DNA from: Coix lacryma-jobi var. lacryma-jobi
Lineage: Eukaryota > Streptophyta > Magnoliopsida > Poales > Poaceae
Assembly: GCA_009763385.1 (NCBI GenBank)
Contig: CM019823.1
Span: 95,615,104 to 95,679,103, forward strand
Length of the DNA stretch: 64,000 nucleotides
Direction of reading: 5' to 3'
The translations under genes were made by a program, and so were the position numbers. Below are positions 1 to 8,026 of this stretch, one piece after another. Numbering within the stretch: the stretch's first letter is position 1; each line of letters starts with the position of its first letter. The notes under the pieces were generated by a model that was not told where the DNA came from, made no database searches, and worked only from the letters and a program-made list of their open reading frames with translations.

Positions 1-788
1 TTTCTGCTTTTGGGAAGATTGGAGAGTCGAGTGGTTTGAACCCGAGTGAGAAGCCCAACTCCACCACTACTCCCAAACTTACCAAGCTTCCACCCAAATA
101 GCCTCTCAAGCCAAACACCAAGGATGGGGTGTTTGAAGAACCTCCACGAGCTCCACCCAAGAACCAGCAATGGGCTCCTAAACCCAATCACCTGAAAAAC
201 AAGCTGGACACAATGCCACCTATCCAGGAGGAGCTTATGCCACAGAAGGGCAAAGTGAACCACACCCACAACCATATGTACCAACAACCCCCTTTGAGAG
301 CGGTGAGGTACCATTGTGAGCACTGTGGGAGAGATGGACACTTGAGTGAGTTCTGCTTTCGGCGCAAGAGAGAGGCGCGTCGTGCTAGGGAGATGAACAA
401 TGCGGACATGAACCATCCTTTCCATGATGTACATGCGTTGAATGTTGAGAGACGTGCTGCTAGGCCCAGAGGTCCAGAACCTCAAGCTCCCAGGCCTAGG
501 CAGCAGAGAGGACGTGCCCGGCGGGAGCCTGCAGTTGTAGGCTATGGACCCCGTGGCGGTGGCTTTGTTGTAGAGCATTTTCCCCCACTGCGTTTTGAGT
601 ATCGCGATGGACGCTCTTCCCTTAGCGGACCATGTTTTCCTCAACGTGGTGATCGCTTCCCCCGTAGGCGTGCTAGGAATGGTTTTTCTACTAACCGTTC
701 TTTTGAGCAGCCGGCCCAACACTGGTATTCTTCCTACTTCACTAACCCCAGTGTTGGACCGTATGCTCACCCTATGTCTTTTTATTGA
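1..788 (+). pseudogene. gag: X gag, C-terminal part
   Basis: This is the last third of the nucleocapsid-type Gag, which binds and packages element RNA in virus-like particles. A CX2CX4HX4C zinc knuckle (CEHCGRDGHLSEFC) is encoded at about 315-360, followed by an Arg/Gly/Pro-rich tail ending PMSFY with TGA at 786-788. An in-frame TAG at 99-101 replaces what is GAG in Y and T, so the frame is broken. The N-terminal two thirds lie left of the window. The Arg-rich tail probably contacts nucleic acid; that is inference from composition. Confidence 0.85.
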
Positions 789-793
789 TGTAG

Positions 794-1586
794 GTAAAAC
801 GATTGGAGGACGTTTGGTTGGTGGATTCCGGTTGCTCGAGGCACATGACCGGAAATGCCAAGTGGTTCTCTAGTCTTAGTCCTGTCGCCGGAAAGGAGTT
901 TATCACCTTCAGCGACAATAGCAAAGGTAAAGTGTTATCTCGGTGGTCGGTGCGAGTTAATGAGCACTTTGTGTTGCGCGATGTTGCTCTTGTTTCTAAC
1001 ATGCATTTTAACCTTCTTTCTGTTTCGCAACTCTTTGATGACGACTTTGAGATTCGTTTTAAGCCAAATCTTAGTCGTATTTTGGATCCTCAGGGCAATC
1101 TTGTTTGTGTTATTTCGCCCTTTGGGAAAGTCTTTCGTGCGGATTTCTCGGAGTCGTTTGGAGTTTCTCATTGTCTTTTGGCTGGCCCTTCCTCCTCTGG
1201 TCTTTGGAAGTGGCATAGGAGACTGGGACATTTGAGCTTCGACTTGCATGCGAGACTTAGCTCACTTGGCCTAATCCGAGGAATGCCCAAGTTGTCGATG
1301 GAGAAGGACCTTTGTTTGCCATTCTTGTAGACATTGGAAGATGGTTGCCGCTCCCCACCATCTAGTGACTCAGGTCATGACACAGCGCCCTGGAGAGCTT
1401 TTACACATGGACCTTGTTGGTCCGGCTCGGGTGAGCTCAGTTGGGGGGAAGTGGTATGTGCTTGTTGTCGTTGATGACTTTTCGATTTATTCGTGGGTCT
1501 TCTTTTTGTCTGAGAAGACCGAGACTTTCTCTTTTGCTCGCAATCTGATTTTGCGTCTTCAGAACGAGTTCCCTTTGAACTCGATG
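794..1586 (+). pseudogene. pol: X pol, protease to start of integrase
   Basis: The aspartic protease signature VDSGCSRHMTG is encoded near 818-850. It is followed by the GAG-pre-integrase motif (WHRRLGHLS, near 1210-1236) and the start of the integrase core (LLHMDLVGP, near 1399-1425), which supplies the first catalytic Asp. The frame opens after a TAG at 791-793 that follows the gag TGA, so pol is not a simple continuation of gag. A frameshift near 1320 moves the integrase part to another frame. Coding stops at codon ATG 1584-1586, where A inserted, and resumes at 20534-20536 (repeated ATG of the TSD). Confidence 0.85.
1582..1586. repeat. TSD CGATG, left copy, flanks A
   Basis: CGATG directly precedes the TGAAGG end of A and is repeated at 20532-20536 after the far end. 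Joining the two sides restores the pol reading seen in T and B (…NSM|RAI…), which proves the insertion. Confidence 0.95.
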
Positions 1587-1855
1587 TGAAGGACCGAGAA
1601 GCACTCAGAAAGCGACCAGAGGGGGGTGAATGGGAGCTTCAAATTTTCCTTACGGAAACTAGTAGCCACTGTCCCAAGAATAAACCCCAGAAGCAAACCC
1701 TAGAGCTTGCAAATGTCCACGACCCTAGATGTAGGGTGGATGCTTCCAAGAAGTACAGCGAGACACTAGACAACTCTAGAAAGCCAACGCAAAAGACAGA
1801 AATCAATTCCGTCAAAGAACGAGCGAACCGCGGTCAAAACCGTGTGAAAACAGTA

Positions 1856-2149
1856 GCATCGGATGCTGCCTGCGTCCGATGCCAGACCACCGAACGCGTC
1901 CGATGCGAAAACTGCCTCTCGGGAACCTTACTGTTCCACCATCGGATGCTGTGAACAGTGAACAACCAGCGTCCGATGCTTTGGCTCCGGCGCGTCCGAT
2001 GGCCAACGGACGCGTCCGATGGCCAACGGACGCGTCCGATGCCTAGCGTCTGATGCCACTACAAACGCTCAGAAAGTGACACGCGTCACCAGAGCGTCCG
2101 ACGCTTAGAACCCTAGCGTCCGATGCTCCCGTGTCAGCGTCCGATGCCC
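1856..2149. repeat. CpG motif array, GCGTCCGATG type (A LTR)
   Basis: About a dozen copies of GCGTCCGATG or its complement CATCGGACGC are spaced 10-40 bp apart in both orientations, in the part of the LTR downstream of the TATA-like site. The same motif type occurs in the solo LTR at 61136 and, unexpectedly, in the LTR of Z. Confidence 0.85.
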
Positions 2150-2924
2150 CCGAAAACTGTGCTGTTCTTTGATGATTCAACCCGATTTCCTCCGAATCAA
2201 AAACTTTAGGCCTGGGATTCGATCTGAGGGGTCACAAGGATGTTAGTGAGCTATCTCTAAGAGATCATGGCTCAAACCTAACTCCAAATCGGTGAATCAA
2301 GAAATTTCGGGACAAGGGAGCAAAAACACGATCCAGAACAAAAGTCGATCGATCTCCTAGACCGTGAGGTTAGAGGTTAATTCCTTCGGTGGAAAGAAGT
2401 GCCTCATGATCTAGAACAACTTGGTTCAAACGGTTTTGCAAAAGATGAACCAACCAAAGAGATCAAGCAACGGGAAGAACGTGAAGAAAAAGGATTCCGC
2501 GAAGAACACCAATGAAACGCGAATCACAAACACGATCTTGCAGCCGAAGCGCAAACACACGCTACGACAAGGAGGTTACGGCCTCCTTTCCTCAAAATCA
2601 CCAGTACACAGAGTCAAGTCTCTCTGCGGATCTCAGCAGGCTACAGCAGGGGATGGGAGAGCAAGAAACCCTAAGTGTGAAAGAGCAAATGACTGAGATA
2701 CGGGAGGAGGGTGTCTCCCCTGACTACTTATCCTATTCTAGACTAAGTCTATTTCCTACTCTACCCCTCTCTATTCTAATTACAGAGCAAACCAGCTAAA
2801 CCCTAAGGTTATTCTGGACCAACTCAAGTGGTAGGTAGATCCGACAGCCACGCCCGCACAAGTCGTCCACGTTGCCTCCATGCAACCTTCCGATTGCCGC
2901 CACGTGCCGCCCTCGCTCTGCACC

Positions 2925-3186
2925 CCCGGTTTTGTGGCCCAAACCGGGAAACCAGCCTTTTCCAGCTATCCCCCGGTTTTGAGGCCCAAACCGGGAAACC
3001 AGCCCACCAGCGTCTGAGTTTTGAGGCCAAACTCAGCAAACCATCCGCGCCCAGGTTTTGAGGCCCAAACCTGGAAACCGTCCTTAGCCCGAGTTTTGTG
3101 GCCAAACTCGGAAACCCTCAGCACCCAGGTTTTGAGGCCCAAACCTGGAAACCGTCCACCGGTGGTTTTTCGCTGGCTCAGCCACC
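2925..3186. repeat. Covarying inverted-repeat array (A 3' LTR)
   Basis: Six perfect 8 bp inverted repeats with 7-8 nt loops (TGAGGCCC or TGTGGCC) occur in a row: CCCGGTTT/AAACCGGG (2925, 2972), CTGAGTTT/AAACTCAG (3014), CCAGGTTT/AAACCTGG (3051, 3125) and CCGAGTTT/AAACTCGG (3089). A final wider hairpin pairs GGTGG with CCACC, ending at 3186. The arms differ between units but stay complementary within each unit. Confidence 0.9.
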
Positions 3187-3590
3187 AAACCGGCGCTAAA
3201 GAGGGGATGCACCGCTCGTGCACCCCGTCCACCGACACGTGTCCCTAGGTCCTCGACCCGAGCAACACCGTGCCCCGCAAGTCTCCGCTCGTCGCTGTCC
3301 CAAGCAGCCAGCCACCACAGCCGATCCTCAGGCACTCCGGTCCCTCAGTCCAATCCTCACGTCCGCCCTTTACTGCTCGATCCATCGGCATGGCACGTCC
3401 GCCGCACGGCACGCCCATCCTTCATCGCACCCAGTCCATCGGCACGGCACGTCTCAGCTTGACCTACACCTTGCCCTCGATCACTGTCTCCGTGCTCGAC
3501 ACCTGCACAACACAAGCCAAAGAACATGCGATCAAACCCGTTGACAATCACTCATCACTCAGAGACTCGGCATACACCCATGTATCCGCA

Positions 3591-3601
3591 ATCTCCCCCT
3601 T
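3591..3601 (-). other. A polypurine tract
   Basis: The reverse complement AAGGGGGAGAT directly abuts the start of the 3' LTR and is the expected primer site for plus-strand DNA synthesis. Confidence 0.85.
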
Positions 3602-4356
3602 GATGAGTGCATTGTCAACTACACACACAAATCATAATGAAAGAAAGAAGAAAGAAGAAGAAGAAGAAGAGAACTCGACCAAATGACCCAAAAGCATAGC
3701 AAAGCCGAAGAAGGTCAAGTGGAAGAAGCGAAAACTTGGTCCCCAAAGACATGGGCAACGGCTCGACGCAGCCAAGCAGAGCAAAGCTAGCCCTCAAGAA
3801 GAGGTAGAACAGGCTCAACACCGCTAGCAAAATATCAATTGAAAATCAGAGCTAAAAATGGCAAAATGCTAGTCCCTCAAGATAGAGGCACAGAGGCTCA
3901 ACACAACTAGCACGAGAAACCACTCCGAACCAATTTAAAACCAAATGAAAGGTTTCCGAACCAATCAAAATCAACCTCAACGCCAAATGAGGAAAATGTT
4001 TGCTAGTCCCTCAAGACAGAGGCAACGGCTCAACACAACCAGCAAACTCCCCCTCGACATGTGCAAGCAACCAGGGACTCTCCCTTAGGTCCAACAAGAG
4101 AAGAGTATAAAGATTTGAAAATCTCCCCCTTAGCAAAAACTCTCCCTTAGTTGAATGCCAGAAGACATATGATTTGCAAAAACTCTCCCCCTTAGTTGAA
4201 AATGCACTTATCAAGCACAAACTCTTCCCTTGAGCCAACATAACTCCCCCTTCCAAAATGCATATGAAGTCAGAAATGCAAGTGAGCATCTTTAGGCATA
4301 TAATCAAAAGAGTGCAAAAATGCTCTAATCGGTATAGCTCCAATGGCACAACTAAG
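3602..4356 (-). other. A 3' UTR, distal part, with hairpin array and repeated PPT-like tracts
   Basis: This part is non-coding. Four inverted repeats, CTTGG/CCAAG (3735-3776), GCTAGC/GCTAGC (3786-3828), TGCTAGT/ACTAGCA (3867-3912) and GTTTGCT/AGCAAAC (3998-4047), enclose a shared loop motif that reads GAGCC…CTTGAGGG in sense. From 4050 to 4250 several CTCCCCCTTAG tracts (sense CTAAGGGGGAG) resemble the multiple PPTs described for Sireviruses. B inserted at 4356. Confidence 0.8.
4352..4356. repeat. TSD CTAAG, left copy, flanks B
   Basis: CTAAG precedes the TGAAGG end of B and recurs at 15931-15935. B's own undisturbed copy of this region (near 7150) shows the uninterrupted sequence. Confidence 0.9.
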
Positions 4357-4624
4357 TGAAGGACCGAGAAGCTAACCGAAAGCGACCAGAGGGGGGTGAA
4401 TGGGAGCTTCAAAATTTCCTTTCGGAAACTAGATGCCACTGTCCCAAAATCAACCCCAAGAGCGAACCCTAGAGCTTGCTAATGTCCATGACCCTAGATG
4501 TAGGGTGGATGCTTCCTAGAAGCACAGCGGGACACTAGACAACCCTAGAAAGCCAACGCAAAAGACGGAACTCGAATCCGATCAAGAACGAACGAACCGC
4601 GAATGAAATCGTGCGAAACTGGAT

Positions 4625-4910
4625 TGACCGGACTCTGGCCAGCGTCCGGTCAGCAGGGACCGGACGCATCCGGTCAACAAAAATCGGCTCTGGAACCTTA
4701 CTGTTCGCGACCGGACTCACAAGTACGGAGCATCCGGTCGAGCGCAGTGCGTCCGGTCAGAAACGAACAAGCACGATGAACAGTGAAAGCGATGCGTCCG
4801 GTCAAAACGTGAACGGAGCGTCCGGTCAAAGTGAAGAACACGGCTACGTGCTGTTCATCGACCGGACTCACGAACCGAGCGTCCGGTCACCCTGACTGAG
4901 CGTCCGGTCG
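4625..4910. repeat. CpG motif array, GCGTCCGGTC type (B 3' LTR)
   Basis: Repeated GCGTCCGGTC and GACCGGAC occur in both orientations. The array lies where A has GCGTCCGATG and X/T/Y have CGGACAGTCCGC. Confidence 0.85.
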
Positions 4911-5503
4911 ACTCGCAGCAGCTCCGTTCGTCCACCGATTTGCCTCTATCTCACCCGAAACAATTCCTCTAGGGATCAACCTTGGTGAGATGAGTCACAA
5001 GGAGTATAGTGAGCTATCTCTAGGAGATCATGGCTCGAACCTATCTCCAAATCGATGAATCGAAGAATTTCGGGGGAAGAGAGAAAACTTGACCCGAAAC
5101 GAAAAATCGATCGATCTCCTAGACCGTGAGGTTAGAGGATGATTCCTTCGGTGGAAAGAAGTGCCTCACGATCTAGAACAACTTGGTTCAAACGGATTTG
5201 CAAAAGATGAACCGAGCAAAAAGATCAAGCGACGGGAAAATCGTGGAGAAAAGGATTCTGCGAAAAATTCGAACACAACGGAAATCACAGCCACGAGTTC
5301 GAATCAAGGACGCAAATCAAGCCAACGATCTGTGCTCCAAGGTGAGGATACGGCCTCACTTCCTCAACTCAACAGTACACAGAGTGGAGTCTCTCTGCGG
5401 ATCTCAACTAGCTAAAGCAGGGATGGGAGAGCAGGAAACCCTAGCAAATGAAAGCACTAACTGAGATGGGGAGGAGGGTGTCTCCCCTGAGCTACTTATA
5501 CTA

Positions 5504-5512
5504 ACCTAGACT
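5504..5512 (-). promoter_or_regulatory. TATA-like box, B 3' LTR
   Basis: The reverse strand reads TATAAGTAG, followed by CTCAGGGGAGACACC. The same place reads GGATAAGTAG in A, X and T. It separates the hairpin array (upstream, so U3) from the CpG motif array (downstream, R/U5). Assignment as the LTR promoter is inference from position. Confidence 0.55.
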
Positions 5513-5693
5513 AAGCCTATTTCCTACTCTACCCCTCTCTAAACTAATTACAGAGCGAACCAGCTAATACCCTAAGGCTATTCTGGTCCAACCCGCGGTG
5601 GTAGGTAGATCCGACGGCCACGCCCGCTCGAACCGAAGCGTTGCCTCGACGCAACCTCTGGATCGCCGCCACGTGCCGCCCTCGCTCTGCACC

Positions 5694-5988
5694 CCCGGTT
5701 TTGTGGCCCAAACCGGGAAACCAGCCTTTTCCAGCTACCCCCGGTTTTGAGGCCCAAACCGGGAAACCAGCCCATCAGCCTGAGTTTTGTGGCCCAAACT
5801 CAGAAACCCGCAGCGCCCGAGTTTTGAGGCCCAAACTCGGAAACTGGCCCATCGCCCGAGTTTTGTGGCCAAACTCGGAAACCGTCCGCGCCCAGGTTTT
5901 GTGGCTCAACCTGGAAACCGAGCACCCGAGTTTTGAGGCCCAAACTCGGAAACCGTCCACCCGTTGGTTTTTCTCTGGCTCAACCAAC
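5694..5988. repeat. Covarying inverted-repeat array (B 3' LTR)
   Basis: Seven units have arms CCCGGTTT, CCCGGTTT, CTGAGTTT, CCGAGTTT, CCGAGTTT, CCAGGTTT and CCGAGTTT, each with its complementary partner; the CCAGGTTT unit has one loop change. The final hairpin pairs GTTGGTT (5963-5969) with AACCAAC (5982-5988), where A has GGTGG/CCACC. Confidence 0.9.
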
Positions 5989-6393
5989 AAACCGGAGCTG
6001 TAGAGGGGATGCACCGCCCGTGCACCCCGTCCACCGACATGTGTCCCCAGGTCCTCGACCCGAGCAACACCGTGCCCCGCAAGTCTCCGCTCGTCGCTGT
6101 CCCAGGCTGCCAGCCACTACAGCTGATCCTCAGGCACTCCGGTCCCTCAGTCCAAGCCTCACGTCCGCCCTTCACTGCTCGATACATCGGCATGGCACGT
6201 CCGCCGCACGGCACGCCCATCCTTCATCGCACCCAGTCCGTCGGCACGGCACGTCTCAACTTGACCTTCACCTTGCCCTCGATCACTGTCTCCGTGCTCG
6301 ACACCTGCACAACACAAGCCAAAGAACATGCGCATTAAACCCGTTGACAATCACTCATCACTCAGAGACTCGGCATACACCCATGTATCCGCA

Positions 6394-6404
6394 ATCTCCC
6401 CCTT
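6394..6404 (-). other. B polypurine tract
   Basis: The reverse complement AAGGGGGAGAT directly adjoins the 3' LTR start. Confidence 0.85.
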
Positions 6405-8026
6405 GATGAGTGCATTGTCAACTATACACACAAATCATAATGAGAGAAGAAGGTAAGAGGAAGGAGAAGAGAGAACTCAACCAAATGACCCAAAAGCATA
6501 GCAAAGCCGAAAAAGGTCAAGTGGAAGAAGCGAGAACTTGGTCCCCAAAGACATGGGCAACGGCTCGACGCGACCAAGCAAAGCAAAGCTAGCCCTCAAG
6601 AAGAGGTAGAACAGGCTCAACACCGCTAGCAGAAAACCAATTGAAAATCGGAGCTAAAAATTGGCAAAGTGCTAGTTCCTCAAGATAGAGGCACAGAGGC
6701 TCAACACAACTAGCACGAAAACCACTCCGAATCAATTGAAAAACAAACGAAAGGTCTCCGAACCAATCAAAAACCACCCCGACGACAAATGAGGAAAATG
6801 TTTGCTAGTCCCTCAAGACAGAGGCAACGGCTCAACACAACTAGCAAACTCCCCCTCGACAAGTGCAAGCAACCAGGGACTCCCCCTTAGGTCCAACAAG
6901 AGAGGAGCATAAAGATTTGAATAGCAGAATAGCAAAAGCTCCCCCTTAGTTGAACGCCAGGAGACATATGATTTGCAAAAACTCTCCCCCTTAGTTGAAA
7001 ATGCACTTATCAAGCTCAAACTCTTCCCTTGAGCCAACACAACTCCCCCTTCCAAAATGCATATGAAGTCAGAAATGCAAGTTAGCAGCTTCAGGCATAT
7101 AACCAAAAGAGTGCAAAAATGCTCTAATCGGTATAGCTCCAATGGCACAACTCAAGCACTCACATAGCGAAGGCTCAAACTGATCACACATACGAAATAT
7201 GAAGCATATGAGCAGGTGAGCAGTTTTTAGCCAAAAAGGTATTCACCATCAAAATAGCACTACACATGTATAGATAGGAATCCAAACAAGTGCTAAACAT
7301 GTATACAAGGTGAACTACCCCTAGCAAAATTCAATCATCATGCATAGGAAAGAAGCATATACTTGTGATTTCAGTTTTATATCGGAGTTGCAGCGTTAAA
7401 GAATTCACAAGTTCAATTATATAGCATGTGATTGCGAGAGGTTGAAAGCTTGTCTTTGCCTAACTTTCCAACCGAGCGAAGCCTATGCCGAAGCAATCAG
7501 AAGCTTAAAGCTACGGTTTCGGTCATACACTACATGGCTCAAGTTTAACTAAACGTGCAATGAGAAACAGTCTCGATACCATGAGGTGTTGACAAGCAAT
7601 CCCATCTCGATCTTTTCAATTCACTAAAACTTGGTTCAAATTTTATACATGATATGAACAGACCAAGCAAGTGAATGACTCAGAACTAGAGACATAGCAA
7701 CCCAGCATATATGAAAAGCAGGAATGGATTCAACACACCCTACACATGCTAGTTGCATATCTCAATGGTGAACATTTTCAGATTTTTTATACATTAAGCA
7801 AATTCACCATTAAAAAATGGCTCAGCTCATAACATGTACTAGTGATCAGGAAGAGCATAAGTTACAAGCATCCATATAAGCATCGGAGCATACTAGATAG
7901 AGCATAGTTACATTCTAGTGATTATAAACATGAAGCTCAGAATGTAAATGCGTGTGCTAAAATGCAAAGAAAAGAAACTCAAAATAAAAGAGTCAGTCTA
8001 TACAGGGTTCAAAAAGTTTCCCCCAT
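6405..8026 (-). other. B 3' UTR with hairpin array and PPT-like tracts
   Basis: This is 1.6 kb of non-coding sequence between the pol stop and the PPT. The hairpins are CTTGGTC/GACCAAG (6537-6578), GCTAGC/GCTAGC (about 6588-6630), TGCTAGT/ACTAGCA (about 6670-6715) and GTTTGCTAGT/ACTAGCAAAC (6800-6849, a 10 bp stem). PPT-like CTCCCCCTTAG tracts follow up to about 7050. The AT-rich remainder (7150-8026) aligns with X and A but has no coding frame of note. No env-like gene is visible. Confidence 0.8.

Larger units (their letters stand above)
1587..3590 (-). repeat. A 3' LTR (complete)
   Basis: In sense the LTR begins TGCGGATACATGGG and ends TCCTTCA, about 2.0 kb. It contains a hairpin array (2925-3186), a TATA-like GGATAAGTAG (reverse strand near 2727-2736) and a CpG motif array (1856-2149). 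The short frames inside are not conserved between copies, and I do not treat them as genes. Confidence 0.93.
4357..6393 (-). repeat. B 3' LTR
   Basis: The LTR is 2037 bp, TGCGGATAC…TCCTTCA in sense. It contains a TATAAGTAG box (reverse strand near 5504-5512), the hairpin array 5694-5988 and the GCGTCCGGTC motif array 4625-4910. Relative to the other B LTR it has one extra 24 bp unit (about 4798-4821) inside the motif array. Confidence 0.94.

Noticed and set aside
1856..2149. Regularly spaced short repeats that might suggest a CRISPR array
   Set aside because: The units are about 10 bp, occur in both orientations with irregular spacing, and sit inside a plant LTR.
3647..3672. GAA-rich short simple repeat in the A 3' UTR
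   Set aside because: A short purine simple repeat absent from B and X at this length; no functional sign.
3218..3686. Arg/Pro/His-rich open frames in the LTRs (also at 5933-6406, 15468-15962 and 20159-20660)
   Set aside because: They come from GC-rich LTR and hairpin-array sequence, appear in several frames at once and change length between copies. No sign of coding.
6405..8026. Search for an env-like gene between pol and the 3' LTR, reported in some Sireviruses
   Set aside because: The region is AT-rich with only short frames in B, A, X and Z. Nothing resembles a membrane glycoprotein.
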